A stretch of DNA of 64,000 nt from the NCBI GenBank assembly GCA_965231865.1, contig CBDDOJ010000002.1, forward strand, positions 248,001-312,000, written 5' to 3'. The number at the start of each line of letters is the position of its first letter. The first letter of the stretch is position 1. This stretch comes from WTGA01 sp965231865 (GTDB lineage Bacteria > Pseudomonadota > Gammaproteobacteria > Arenicellales > Poriferihabitantaceae). The notes below the pieces were generated by a model. That model was given only the letters and a program-made list of their open reading frames with translations, made no database searches and had not been told where the DNA came from. The position numbers were made by a program, and so were the translations under genes. Shown here one piece after another: positions 33,741 through 43,044 of this stretch.

Positions 33741-35144
33741 CTAACCCGCTTTGGCCGTTCTTGCATGGAGTAATTTCCGCGCTTCCACAACGGCCTGCTT
33801 CACTCGCCCCGGCGCGGTCCCGCCCACATGGTCCCTTGACCGTACCGATCCCCGGACATCCAGGATTTCATAGACATCCTTTTCCACAGCCGGGCAAAAA
33901 TTTCGCAGTTTCTCCAGGTCAATATCGGACAGGGACAAGCCGTGTTCAACGGCGTAGCCGACGACTTTTCCAACCGCCTTGTGCGCATCCCGGAAAGGCA
34001 CGTTCTTCATGACCAGGTAATCCGCAAGATCTGTGGCGGTTGCGTATCCCTCTTCAGCCGCCGCTTCCATGGTGTCGCGATGGAAGGTAATCACGGGAAC
34101 CAGCTGTGCAAAGACGTCCAGGCACATCCGCACGGTGTCCACAATGTCAAAAATGGGTTCCTTGTCTTCCTGGTTGTCCCGGTTATAGGCCAATGGCTGG
34201 CCTTTCATCAGCATCAACAGTGCCACCAGGCTGCCGTTTACCCGCCCGCATTTTCCCCGTATCAACTCTGCGATATCCGGGTTCTTTTTCTGCGGCATAA
34301 TACTGGAACCGGTGCAAAACTCATCTCCCAGATCAATGAAAGAATAGGCCTGTGAGGACCACCATACCAGTTCTTCGCAGATTCTCGACAAATGCACCAT
34401 CATCAATGATGCATGGGCGGCGAATTCCACAAGAAAATCCCGGTCAGAAACCGCATCCAGGGAGTTTCTTGAAATCGAATCAAAACCGAGCTCCGCGCGG
34501 GTCATCTCGCGATCGATGGGATACGAAACTCCCGCCAGTGCAGCACTTCCAAGGGGACAGGTATTCATGCGTTTCCTGCCGTCCTGGAATCGTTCATAGT
34601 CCCGTTGAAACATCTCGTTCCAGGCCAGTATATGGTGACCCAGGGTCACCGGCTGGGCCGTTTGCATATGCGTAAATCCAGGGAGCAGGGTGGAAGCTTC
34701 CCGTTCCGCAACGTCAATCAATGCATGCTGCAGATTCGTCAGCATTGTACAGATCTGGTCCACTTCGTCCCGCAGATACAGCCTCATGTCCGTTGCGATC
34801 TGGTCATTGCGCGAGCGCCCGGTGTGCAATTTCTTTCCCGCTTCCCCGATTTTGTCCGTCAGGGCCTGCTCGATGTTCATGTGCACATCCTCCAGGGCAT
34901 CGGTCCAGTCAAATTCTCCGCGACCAATCTCTTCCCGGATTTCCAGCAATCCTGCCTGGATGTCTGAGAAATCCTTTTTCGACAGAATGCCCTGGGTATA
35001 CAACATGCGCGCGTGTGCCATGGAACCCGCGATATCCTGTTGATAGAGTCGGCGGTCAAATCCTACCGAGGCAGAGAATGTCTCCATTGAATGGCTGGTA
35101 GGCGAAGAAAAGCGCCCTCCCCACAATTTTTTTTCAGCAGTCAT
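33741..35144 (-). CDS. argH: Argininosuccinate lyase ArgH
   Basis: 467 residues. Fumarase-superfamily signature GSSIMPQKKNPDIAEL near 275-290, HTGRSRNDQIATDMRLY near 110 and TAQPVTLGHHILAW near 160 (catalytic His) are present. It splits argininosuccinate into arginine and fumarate. First of three minus-strand genes argH, lptM, lysA, 20 bases before lptM. Confidence 0.96.
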   Translation of the reverse strand: MTAEKKLWGGRFSSPTSHSMETFSASVGFDRRLYQQDIAGSMAHARMLYTQGILSKKDFSDIQAGLLEIREEIGRGEFDWTDALEDVHMNIEQALTDKIGEAGKKLHTGRSRNDQIATDMRLYLRDEVDQICTMLTNLQHALIDVAEREASTLLPGFTHMQTAQPVTLGHHILAWNEMFQRDYERFQDGRKRMNTCPLGSAALAGVSYPIDREMTRAELGFDSISRNSLDAVSDRDFLVEFAAHASLMMVHLSRICEELVWWSSQAYSFIDLGDEFCTGSSIMPQKKNPDIAELIRGKCGRVNGSLVALLMLMKGQPLAYNRDNQEDKEPIFDIVDTVRMCLDVFAQLVPVITFHRDTMEAAAEEGYATATDLADYLVMKNVPFRDAHKAVGKVVGYAVEHGLSLSDIDLEKLRNFCPAVEKDVYEILDVRGSVRSRDHVGGTAPGRVKQAVVEARKLLHARTAKAG

Positions 35145-35463
35145 CTTGTGATTCCATTACCTGGTTGGCCGGTATTCGGGATTTTAGCCCGTCGCTCTGT
35201 AACAGTGGATAATTACACCACATGTCGCGGGCTCTTTGTAACGAATATGGAAAACGCGGCCATCGCGCCGGCCGGGAGCCGGGTTGGAACCGGTTGAGGC
35301 AGACCCCATGGCCCCAGGGTGTACCCGGTTTTTCCGTCCAGCGGGTCGGACCCGGCCCGGCCCAGCCCTGAAGGACAGGTGCCCTGTTTTCCATGCCGGT
35401 AGACGCTGGCTGCGCAAACCAGGCAAGCGCACCCCGTTCCGGCTGGGTTTCAACCCGGCCCGG
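35145..35463. other. Intergenic region upstream of argH
   Basis: 319 bases between the argH start and the 3' end of the thioredoxin-like assembly gene. It should contain the argH promoter on the minus strand; a TGTAAT hexamer lies near 35208-35213 on that strand, without a good -35. No gene seen. Confidence 0.35.
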
Positions 35464-36084
35464 TCAGCCGATCCTCGACAGTTTAAGCAGTTTTTTCATG
35501 TCCTTGATCAATAATCTGGGATCCAGGTCCGCCGGAATGACCATCATCACGTTGCCCAGGGGATCAATCAATATCGCATCGTCATTGCCGATCCCGCGTT
35601 GCCTGGCAATGTCCGTCAGCTGCAATTCAAGACCTTTTTCAGCCTGTCCGGCGAAAAAAGCGTCCGGCTGGCCAGTTTCAAATTCCCCGGCAATGCCGGA
35701 GTCGGAAAAAAGCAGGATGCGCTGTATTCTTCGTGCATCCCTGCCCACCGCAAGACGGGCCTGCCGGGTGTTGTACAGTGACTGTTGGCAACGCTCCGCA
35801 CATTCGGGGCCAATCAGATGGACGATGGTCCACATTCGCTTCAGGGTTTCATTTCCAAGTATCCCTTCCGGAAGCACCGGATTCTCAAAACTTTCCAGCG
35901 GAACGATGGGACTGATTAATGGAGAATGGTTGGCCTGTTCCTTGGGGGCCAGCACCGCCCCCATGCCGTAGTACCACAGGAAGGCAAACAGCAGGGGTCC
36001 GGCAAATAAAAGAAAGACCGCTATCAACTTCAGCCGCGAACGCAGTTGCTTGCCCCTGGCTACCGTACTGTTTTCATGTTTCAT
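35464..36084 (-). CDS. Thioredoxin-like cytochrome oxidase assembly membrane protein
   Basis: 206 residues. One N-terminal membrane helix (KLIAVFLLFAGPLLFAFLWYY), then a periplasmic domain with MWTIVHLIGPECAERCQQSLYNTRQ, where the two Cys lie three residues apart, and a C-terminal region IDPLGNVMMVIPADLDPRLLIKDMKKLLKLS that fits a thioredoxin/SCO fold. Proteins of this type follow SURF1 in many cox clusters and may deliver copper or reduce CuA cysteines. It starts inside the SURF1 stop (ATGA overlap). Confidence 0.75.
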   Translation of the reverse strand: MKHENSTVARGKQLRSRLKLIAVFLLFAGPLLFAFLWYYGMGAVLAPKEQANHSPLISPIVPLESFENPVLPEGILGNETLKRMWTIVHLIGPECAERCQQSLYNTRQARLAVGRDARRIQRILLFSDSGIAGEFETGQPDAFFAGQAEKGLELQLTDIARQRGIGNDDAILIDPLGNVMMVIPADLDPRLLIKDMKKLLKLSRIG

Positions 36085-36803
36085 GCGATTTTTTTACCCA
36101 TTCGGTACCAGATCACGCCAAACACCACCAGCACCGCCGCCAGCCCCCACCACTGGACCGCATAGCCAAAGTGCCGGGTGGCATTGACCACATAGGGCTG
36201 CCAGATTTTAATGAACCCGGAACCGGCATCCGGCTCCATGACGATCACCGCAGATTCCAGGTTTCGACCGGAAACGGCTGACAGCTCCGGGATATCCAGC
36301 GTCTGAACCACCTTTGGCCAGGTTGCCGACTCGGTCATGATCGGCCCCAGGGCAAACCCTTTCTGCGGGAAATACAACTGCCCATGGATTTCTTCTTCTG
36401 CCGTTGCCGGGGGCATTCTGTCCCCCAGGCCATCGGCTGCCGGTTTTTCCACCCAGCCGGCATTGGACAGAAACGTGGCCTTGCCATTGGCCAGGGTGAA
36501 TGGAACGAAGACTTCATAGCCCACTTTTCCTGCATGGATTCGATTGTCGAGGAGGAAGGCATGTTCCCAGTGCCATTTGCCCGTTGCGCGCACATTCCGG
36601 TAATTCAGGTTTTCAACCGGCCCCGGGAATTCGTTCAGATTGACCAGGTGAAAACCACTTTCGGATATCTGTTTTTCCAGCACCTTTTTATCCATTCCCC
36701 TTTTTGCCTGCCATGCACCGAGACCGACCAGGATCGACAAACTGATGAAATAAACCACCATGACCGGTTTTATGTCTGGTGTTTTGGCCCCATTCATGAT
36801 CAT
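36081..36803 (-). CDS. SURF1-family cytochrome oxidase biogenesis protein
   Basis: 240 residues with one helix at each end (VMVVYFISLSILVGLGAWQ and FGYAVQWWGLAAVLVVFGVIWY) and a periplasmic domain between them, including NYRNVRATGKWHWEHAFLLDN and VPFTLANGKATFLSNAGWV. SURF1 (Shy1) binds heme a and helps insert it into oxidase subunit I. Part of the minus-strand oxidase assembly group. Confidence 0.92.
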   Translation of the reverse strand: MIMNGAKTPDIKPVMVVYFISLSILVGLGAWQAKRGMDKKVLEKQISESGFHLVNLNEFPGPVENLNYRNVRATGKWHWEHAFLLDNRIHAGKVGYEVFVPFTLANGKATFLSNAGWVEKPAADGLGDRMPPATAEEEIHGQLYFPQKGFALGPIMTESATWPKVVQTLDIPELSAVSGRNLESAVIVMEPDAGSGFIKIWQPYVVNATRHFGYAVQWWGLAAVLVVFGVIWYRMGKKIA

Positions 36804-36835
36804 AATACCGATAATCGGCCTATTGTCATATCACC

Positions 36836-37042
36836 TTGTTGAAAGTAATTATTGTCGCGCTGCTGCTGTTTGTAATTGTTAGCCTGTTTACCGCGTTTTA
36901 TTACCTTGTCAGGGACCCTCCCCGTTCCACCCGGGTCGTCAAGACCCTGTTTTTACGTGTCGGACTGTCATTGCTTGTCATGGTGCTGCTGCTGGTGGGG
37001 GCAAAAATGGGCTGGATCACCCCCCACGAATTCGGCCTGTAA
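36836..37042 (+). CDS. DUF2909 twin-transmembrane protein
   Basis: 68 residues from TTG at 36836 (a second TTG follows immediately). Two membrane helices joined by a short basic loop (YYLVRDPPRSTRVVKTLFLRVG), ending WITPHEFGL, a form conserved in small DUF2909 proteins located beside oxidase genes. It is on the opposite strand, between surf1 and coxC, as seen in other proteobacterial cox clusters. Function unknown. Confidence 0.78.
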   Translation: MLKVIIVALLLFVIVSLFTAFYYLVRDPPRSTRVVKTLFLRVGLSLLVMVLLLVGAKMGWITPHEFGL

Positions 37043-37131
37043 CCCCCTGGGATAAGGATTCCAGCCAACCGTGTCCTGGCCGGCCAGGGCTGGCTGCACA
37101 ACACCTAGTTTACAAGGAGCGGGGATCTTTT

Positions 37132-37998
37132 CTAGAGGATGTAGACGAAAATAAACAATCCCAGCCAGACGACATCCACAAAGTGCCAATACCACGCCGC
37201 GGCCTCAAATGCAAAGTGCCGGTCCGCAGTAAAGTGACCGGCCATCGCCCTGAACAGCATGACCGTCAGCATGATGGCACCGAGGGTGACATGCATACCG
37301 TGAAACCCGGTGAGCATGAAGAAAGTCGAACCGTAGATGCCGCTGCTCAGCTTCATGCCTTCGTGGTAGGCTTCAACATATTCAACGCCCTGAAGAAACA
37401 CGAAAAGAAATCCAAGGAAAACCGTGAGAAACAGGCCGAGCACAATTTGCGTACGATGCTGTGCCTTGATGGCGTGATGCGCCCAGGTTACCGTGATTCC
37501 AGACGTTAGCAGAATGACCGTATTGATAAACGGCAATGGCCACCAGTGCATATGGAAATCGCTTTCCCCCAGATCTTCCGGCCCATTGGTCGGCCAAATT
37601 TCAGTATAGTCATTCCACAGGTAGGTATGGGTACTGGCCCCGGATCCCTCCCCCAGCAACCAGGGCACGGAATATTCCCGGGCGTAGAACAATGCCCCAA
37701 AAAACGCTGCGAAAAACATGACCTCGGAAAAGATGAACCAGCTCATTCCCATGCGAAATGAAACATCTTCCCAGGAGCGATAGGTCCCGGATTCACTCTC
37801 CCGGATGACCGTGCCGAACCAGCCGAACAGCATGACGACGAACAGAACCAGTCCCAGGGCAGTGATTTTCATTCCGATGCCACCACCATTCAGATGAACA
37901 GCGAATCCGCAGACCGCCAGGGTCAGGGCAACGGACCCGACAATGGGCCATCTTGCTGCTGTGGGAACGTAATAGTGGTCTTGTGTGGCCTCTGCCAT
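37132..37998 (-). CDS. coxC: Cytochrome c oxidase subunit III
   Basis: 288 residues with seven transmembrane segments. Conserved EVMFFAAFFGALFYAREYS region (the Glu near helix III) and FFMLTGFHGMHVTLGAIML, then AWYWHFVDVVWLGLFIFVY at the C-terminus. Structural/proton-uptake-supporting subunit of the aa3/caa3 oxidase in the inner membrane. Good GAGG ribosome binding site. Last gene of the minus-strand coxB-coxA-ctaG-coxC series. Confidence 0.95.
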   Translation of the reverse strand: MAEATQDHYYVPTAARWPIVGSVALTLAVCGFAVHLNGGGIGMKITALGLVLFVVMLFGWFGTVIRESESGTYRSWEDVSFRMGMSWFIFSEVMFFAAFFGALFYAREYSVPWLLGEGSGASTHTYLWNDYTEIWPTNGPEDLGESDFHMHWWPLPFINTVILLTSGITVTWAHHAIKAQHRTQIVLGLFLTVFLGFLFVFLQGVEYVEAYHEGMKLSSGIYGSTFFMLTGFHGMHVTLGAIMLTVMLFRAMAGHFTADRHFAFEAAAWYWHFVDVVWLGLFIFVYIL

Positions 37999-38018
37999 AG
38001 CGTTACCTCAGGTAATCT

Positions 38019-38543
38019 CTAGTTTATTTTACTGTTGACGTCAAAAAACGTGTAGGAAAGCGTCACCGTATTCACCCCCTCGGGCAACTCCGGGTCCACT
38101 ACAAAAACAAGCGGCATGCGTTTTTGTTCATTGGCCGCAAATTCCTGCCGGTTAAAACAGAAACATTCGGTTTTGTTGAAATACGCGGCCGCTTTCGCAG
38201 GGGCCACGCTTGGCACCGCCTGGCCCACCATTTCCCGGCCCAGTTGATTGGTTGCGATATAGCTGGTCTGGTACGACTTTCCGGGACTGACCATCATGCT
38301 GTCCACTTCCGGGTCAAATTTCCACGGCGCCTTCCGGTTCAGAACGCTGTCAAATTCCACCTTGACCTGGCGCTGGTCGTCCACAGCCAACTCCTCAACC
38401 TGCTCAAAGGAAATTCTCCCCGTTTTGCCATTCAGCCCGGTTACCTCACAGAAAATATTATAGATGGGCACCATCAAATAACCAAACCCGAACATGGCCA
38501 CGGGAATCAGGAACAGGTGTGCGATGCGGAACCGTTTTTTCAT
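38019..38543 (-). CDS. ctaG: Cytochrome c oxidase assembly protein CtaG/Cox11
   Basis: 174 residues. One N-terminal helix followed by a periplasmic immunoglobulin-like domain. Copper motif CFCFNRQEF with preceding NKTE, as in Cox11, and VPIYNIFCEVTGLNGKTG near the membrane. It inserts copper into CuB of subunit I. Starts directly after the stop of the 34-codon gene upstream. Confidence 0.94.
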   Translation of the reverse strand: MKKRFRIAHLFLIPVAMFGFGYLMVPIYNIFCEVTGLNGKTGRISFEQVEELAVDDQRQVKVEFDSVLNRKAPWKFDPEVDSMMVSPGKSYQTSYIATNQLGREMVGQAVPSVAPAKAAAYFNKTECFCFNRQEFAANEQKRMPLVFVVDPELPEGVNTVTLSYTFFDVNSKIN

Positions 38544-38648
38544 TTACAGCACCACTTTTCCGGTGAGGGCCATATAGATGAAGGCCAGGTAAAACAACAC
38601 TGCAATGGTCACGAGGATACTCACCGTCCTTTTTACCTGTTTCTTCAC
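38544..38648 (-). CDS. 34-residue cytochrome oxidase cluster membrane peptide
   Basis: GTG start at 38648, stop at 38544-38546 immediately before the ctaG ATG (TAAATG). Product has a basic start (VKKQVKRTVS), one hydrophobic helix (ILVTIAVLFYLAFIYMAL) and TGKVVL at the end. Position between coxA and ctaG and the single-helix design match the short 'cytochrome oxidase small assembly protein' found there in other proteobacteria. It is easily missed because of length and the GTG start. Confidence 0.65.
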   Translation of the reverse strand: MKKQVKRTVSILVTIAVLFYLAFIYMALTGKVVL

Positions 38649-38681
38649 TACACCCTGGCTTCCATTAATTTTCCATTCCCG

Positions 38682-40268
38682 TCATTTGACAATGGGTTGC
38701 GGAGAAAAGGTATGGTAGGGCGGCGGTGACGCGACCGTCCACTCCAGCCCCTCAGCACCTTCCCAAACCTGGTCGGTTGCCTTTTCACCCCCCTTGATGC
38801 ACTTCACAATCAACACCAGGAACAGGATCTGTGCAAACCCAAATCCAAATGCACCAATGGTGGCAATCTGGTTAAAGTCCGTAAATTGCACGGAATAGTC
38901 CGGGATTCGTCTTGGCATGCCGGCCAGTCCCACAAAGTGCATGGGGAAAAACAGGATATTCACAAAAATGGTGGACAGCCAGAAATGGGTCTTGCCCAGG
39001 GTTTCGTTGTAATAATTCCCGGTCCACTTGGGCAGCCAGTAGTAGACCCCCGCGATAATCCCGAATATCGCACCCGGGACCAGTACATAGTGGAAGTGGG
39101 CAACCACAAAATAGGTGTCGTGATACTGGAAATCGATGGGGGTCATTGCCAGCATCAGCCCGGAAAACCCGCCGATGGTGAACATGATGACAAAACCCAG
39201 GGCAAACAGCATCGGGGTCTCAAAGGTCATGGCCCCTTTCCACATGGTGGATACCCAATTGAACACCTTCACTCCTGTGGGTATAGCGATCAGCATGGTG
39301 GTAAACATGAAGAACAGCTCCCCGACCAGCGGCATGCCCACGGTAAACATGTGATGCGCCCAGACAATAAACGAAAGGAAGGCAATGGAAGCCGTGGCGT
39401 ACACCATGGAACTGTAGCCAAACAGTTTCTTTCGGGAAAATGTCGGGATGATTTCAGAGACCAGGCCAAAAGAGGGCAAAATCAGTATGTATACTTCCGG
39501 GTGACCAAAGAACCAGAAAATATGCTGGAACATGACCGGGTCTCCGCCCCCTGCGGCACTGAAGAAGCTGGTGCCGAAAAACTTGTCCGTGAGCATCATG
39601 GTCACGGCCCCGGCCAGTACCGGCATGACCGCTATCAGCAGGTAGGCGGTGATGAACCAGGTCCAGACAAACAGCGGCATTTTCATGAATGTCATTCCAG
39701 GGGCCCGCAGGTTCATGATGGTGGCAATGATGTTGATCGCACCCATTATGGAAGACACCCCCAGAAGATGGATGGAAAAAATCAGGTACGGCAGGGCATC
39801 CCCGGTTTGCAGTGACAGGGGAGGATACAGCGTCCATCCGGCGGAAGGGGCGCCTCCTTCCATGAACAATGTCGAAAGCATCATCCCGAAACCGAACGGC
39901 AGAATCCAGAAACTCCAGTTATTCATGCGTGGCAATGCCATGTCCGGTGCGCCCACCATCATCGGCAACATCCAGTTGGCCAGTCCGACGAATGCCGGCA
40001 TCACCACCCCGAAAATCATGACCAGCGCATGGAGCGTGGTCATCTGATTGAAGAAATGGGGATCCACCACCTGCAGTCCCGGCTGGAAAAGCTCGGTGCG
40101 AATGACCAGCGCCATGGCGCCCCCGATAAAAAACATGATCAGGGAGAACCAGAGGTAAAGGGTTCCAATGTCCTTGTGATTGGTGGTCACCACCCACCGC
40201 CACAATCCCGGGGGCGGTCCATGGTGATCGTGATCGTCGTGATACAAATCAGTGGCTTGTGCATTCAT
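38682..40268 (-). CDS. coxA: Cytochrome c oxidase subunit I
   Basis: 528 residues, twelve helices. Heme-copper ligands are visible: His in MTTLHALVMIFGVVMP, HPEVYILILPSFG (CuB His with the Tyr cross-link partner), WAHHMFTVGM (CuB His pair) and VVAHFHYVLVPG (heme a/a3 His). The HPEVY and surrounding proton-channel residues indicate a type-A oxidase. Reduces O2 to water and pumps protons. GAGG ribosome binding site precedes the ATG. Confidence 0.97.
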   Translation of the reverse strand: MNAQATDLYHDDHDHHGPPPGLWRWVVTTNHKDIGTLYLWFSLIMFFIGGAMALVIRTELFQPGLQVVDPHFFNQMTTLHALVMIFGVVMPAFVGLANWMLPMMVGAPDMALPRMNNWSFWILPFGFGMMLSTLFMEGGAPSAGWTLYPPLSLQTGDALPYLIFSIHLLGVSSIMGAINIIATIMNLRAPGMTFMKMPLFVWTWFITAYLLIAVMPVLAGAVTMMLTDKFFGTSFFSAAGGGDPVMFQHIFWFFGHPEVYILILPSFGLVSEIIPTFSRKKLFGYSSMVYATASIAFLSFIVWAHHMFTVGMPLVGELFFMFTTMLIAIPTGVKVFNWVSTMWKGAMTFETPMLFALGFVIMFTIGGFSGLMLAMTPIDFQYHDTYFVVAHFHYVLVPGAIFGIIAGVYYWLPKWTGNYYNETLGKTHFWLSTIFVNILFFPMHFVGLAGMPRRIPDYSVQFTDFNQIATIGAFGFGFAQILFLVLIVKCIKGGEKATDQVWEGAEGLEWTVASPPPYHTFSPQPIVK

Positions 40269-40315
40269 CTTGGTAACCTCAGGTAAATCTGTTCTGTCTT
40301 GGTTTCAACCGTTCC

Positions 40316-41467
40316 TCACTGGACCCTCATCGACCGGATGGTGGACGGCTGGATCACATCCCCCGTGTCGTTACCCCATGCATTTCGTTCATAGGTAATC
40401 ACCGCGGCCAGATCAGCATCGTTCAGCTGGCTGGAAAATGCCTGCATGGCCGTCCCTTCCTTGCCGTTGAGAACGACATCCACATGGCCCTCGAGGTCCT
40501 CAAGCACCATGGGCGTGTTGACCAGGGAAGGGAAGATCCCCTGGATTCCCTCGCCATTGCCCTGATGGCACGCGACACAATAGGTGGCGTACACCCCTTC
40601 TCCACGCTCCATGAGTTCGCCCATTTCCCACTCCCGGTCTACCGAACTGGCCGCCGCCTCGGCCGCGGCCAACTCCGCGGTGACCCAGTCGTTGTAGTCG
40701 GCTTCCGATCTTGCATCCACCACAATGGGCATGAAGCCATGGTCCCGTCCACAAAGCTCGGCACACTGGCCCCGATAGATGCCGACTTCATCGATCTTTG
40801 TCCACATTTCATTGATAAACCCCGGGATGGCATCCTTTTTGACGGCAATGGCGGGCAACCACCACGCGTGGATGACATCACTGGCGGTGAGCAGGATACG
40901 GACTTTCTTGCCAACCGGCAGAACCACCGGCTTATCCACTTCAAGCAGGTAGTTTTCCACGGTGTTGGGATCAATACCCGAATCCAGGACAGCGGCTTCC
41001 CGGCTGGACGCATGCAGGCTGCTGATGAACCGGATACCGCTTTCCAGATATTCATACTCCCATTTCCACTGGTGGCCGGTTACCTTGATGGTGATGTCTG
41101 CATCGCTGGTATCCTCCATTACGATAAGCGTCTTTGCGGCAGGAATCGCCATGGCTACCAGGATAATAAACGGAATCACTGTCCAGATTAATTCCGCCGT
41201 GGTGCTCTCGTGAAAGGTTGCCGGGGTAACGCCTTTTGATTTGCGGTGATAAAAGATGCTGTAGGCCATGGCGCCAAAAACAATCACGCCGATGACCACA
41301 CAAATCCACAGGACAAACATGTGCATGTCGTAGACCTCCCGGCTGATCTCGGTCACCCCTTCGGTCAGGTTGAGCTGCCAATCGGCCGCTGCCGGGAAAC
41401 TTGCTGCCCACAACACCAGACTCGGCAAGGCTATGGGAATTCGTCGAACATTCTTCATCAATTGCAT
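40316..41467 (-). CDS. coxB: Cytochrome c oxidase subunit II with C-terminal cytochrome c domain (caa3 type)
   Basis: 383 residues. Signal peptide, two transmembrane helices, then the cupredoxin domain with the CuA motif GQCAELCGRDHGFMPIVV (Cys-x3-Cys-x3-His-x2-Met). From about residue 300 a cytochrome c domain is attached, with heme motif TYCVACHQGNGEGIQGIFPSL and methionine ligand region near the end (GTAMQAF). It accepts electrons at the periplasmic face. First gene of the oxidase operon; 408 upstream bases have no gene and should hold its promoter. Confidence 0.95.
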   Translation of the reverse strand: MQLMKNVRRIPIALPSLVLWAASFPAAADWQLNLTEGVTEISREVYDMHMFVLWICVVIGVIVFGAMAYSIFYHRKSKGVTPATFHESTTAELIWTVIPFIILVAMAIPAAKTLIVMEDTSDADITIKVTGHQWKWEYEYLESGIRFISSLHASSREAAVLDSGIDPNTVENYLLEVDKPVVLPVGKKVRILLTASDVIHAWWLPAIAVKKDAIPGFINEMWTKIDEVGIYRGQCAELCGRDHGFMPIVVDARSEADYNDWVTAELAAAEAAASSVDREWEMGELMERGEGVYATYCVACHQGNGEGIQGIFPSLVNTPMVLEDLEGHVDVVLNGKEGTAMQAFSSQLNDADLAAVITYERNAWGNDTGDVIQPSTIRSMRVQ

Positions 41468-41875
41468 GGATCCTCACCGACAATAAAATTTAACACTAAG
41501 AGCCACATTGTACCGCCTTGTCAAACGACATTATTATACGTTTCCTTCTTCTGCAACCGGTCATCCGGAAGGTCTGTCCTGCTTCAGGAAAGCCCCGGCC
41601 AATTCCATCATTGCGTTGTATTCCGGGCTGGCCAGCCCTGCCCGGCAGACTCGAAAAAGGCGGCATGGTAGCTAAATTAAGTTCAGTATACAAGCATCGG
41701 TTGTACTTGTCCCTGACGCGTGGTTTTACAGGCTGATTATAGCCAGATTGAAAATTTTTGTGTGTTGTGACCACTGTGTCTCCACCCACATCGCCGATTT
41801 GCCGGTTCCGGTTCCCTCGGGAACCTTCCCGAACCGTCCCTTTGTACCTCCTTTTTCCGGCCATGGGGTGGGTCG
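41468..41875. promoter_or_regulatory. Promoter region of the oxidase operon
   Basis: 408 bases between coxB and the DUF2970 gene, no credible ORF. On the minus strand a perfect TATAAT lies at 41741-41736 and TATACT near 41691-41686, each a possible -10, but neither has a clear -35 17 bases away. A different activator or weaker consensus is possible. Confidence 0.35.
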
Positions 41876-42136
41876 TCATGGTGTGGTCGCAATCAGGTAG
41901 TTCACCATGAGCCAGACCATGCCCAGAAACAGTGCAACAAACAGCAGTCCTGCAAAGAAAAAATGCCAGAATTTCCCGCTTTCAAAATCCCGTTTCCTGT
42001 TGGCGTTGTTCTGCACGCCAATAAAGGATGAAAACACGCTTTTGGCAATGGTGAAAAAGGTGACTTCCCGGTGGTTTGCCGACGTCTCATCCGGGGCAGG
42101 GGGCTGGTTGTGCGTGCTCATGGCCGGGCAGGTCAT
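41876..42136 (-). CDS. DUF2970 small membrane protein
   Basis: 86 residues from the ATG at 42136 that overlaps the ctaB stop (ATGA); an internal ATG at 42121 would remove five residues. C-terminal half is one helix (FWHFFFAGLLFVALFLGMVWLM); the middle FFTIAKSVFSSFIGVQNNANRKRDFE is the family's signature. DUF2970 proteins are found near oxidase genes; role unknown. Confidence 0.82.
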   Translation of the reverse strand: MTCPAMSTHNQPPAPDETSANHREVTFFTIAKSVFSSFIGVQNNANRKRDFESGKFWHFFFAGLLFVALFLGMVWLMVNYLIATTP

Positions 42137-43044
42137 GTCTCCATGATAAACGTGCGAATGAATATCCGGGCGTAGTGATCCAGCAACAGAAAGGCGAAAA
42201 GCGCACTCAAATAAAATATGGAGTACCCAAAGGTTTTCATGGCAAACTGGTCGCCATCAGAGCGATAGAGCTTGACCGAATAGAATACAAACCCTGCCCC
42301 CAGCGTGATTGCTCCCGCCAGGTAGATCGTCCCGCTCATCATCACCACAAAAGGCATGATGGTGACAATTACGAGCAGGATGGTATACAGCAGCACATGC
42401 AGTTTTGTAAACGCAATCCCGTGGGTGACCGGCAACATGGGCACGTCCGCTTTCTTGTAATCATCGACCCTTTTGATGGCCAACGCCCAGAAATGGGGGG
42501 GCGTCCAAATGAAAATGATCAAAAACAACAGCAGTGCTTCGCTGTGCAGTTCCCCTGTGACCGCCGTCCAGCCCAACACCGGGGGGGCCGCTCCCGCTGC
42601 ACCGCCAAGGACAATATTCTGCGGCGTGCTGTGTTTGAGAAACATGGAATAAATCACCGCATATCCAAACATGGAGGCAAAGGTCAACATGGCGGTCAGT
42701 GCATTCACAAAAGTGAACAGGATGACCATGGATGCCGCCGCCAGGATCAATGCGAATGCAACGGCCTGCCGGGAATCGACATTCCCCGCGGGGAGAGGCC
42801 GGTGGTGGGTGCGTTCCATGCGGATGTCAATTTCCCTGTCCACCCAGTGATTCAGGACGGCCCCGGCGGAAGCCGCCAGGCCAATGCCGACCAACCCCCA
42901 GAACCATGCCTTGAACGGGACCAGCCCGTCCGTAGACAAAAACATGCCGACCAGGGCCGTGAACAGGATGAGCACAACCACCCTGGGCTTGCACAGCTCC
43001 AGGAATTCCCTCCAGTCAATTCGCGGATGTATCGCCTCGACCAT
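42133..43044 (-). CDS. ctaB: Protoheme IX farnesyltransferase CtaB/CyoE
   Basis: 303 residues from the ATG at 43044; a TTG at 43047 is an alternative. UbiA-type prenyltransferase: LNHWVDREIDIRMERTHHRPL (first Asp-rich motif) and ALAIKRVDDYKKADVPMLPV (second motif). Nine hydrophobic segments. It makes heme O, the precursor of heme A, for the oxidase. The heme A synthase (ctaA/cox15) usually nearby is not in this window. Overlaps the DUF2244 stop. Confidence 0.94.
   Translation of the reverse strand: MVEAIHPRIDWREFLELCKPRVVVLILFTALVGMFLSTDGLVPFKAWFWGLVGIGLAASAGAVLNHWVDREIDIRMERTHHRPLPAGNVDSRQAVAFALILAAASMVILFTFVNALTAMLTFASMFGYAVIYSMFLKHSTPQNIVLGGAAGAAPPVLGWTAVTGELHSEALLLFLIIFIWTPPHFWALAIKRVDDYKKADVPMLPVTHGIAFTKLHVLLYTILLVIVTIMPFVVMMSGTIYLAGAITLGAGFVFYSVKLYRSDGDQFAMKTFGYSIFYLSALFAFLLLDHYARIFIRTFIMET

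Noticed and set aside
40484..41191. 235-codon frame antisense to coxB
   Set aside because: Shadow frame opposite a strongly supported gene.
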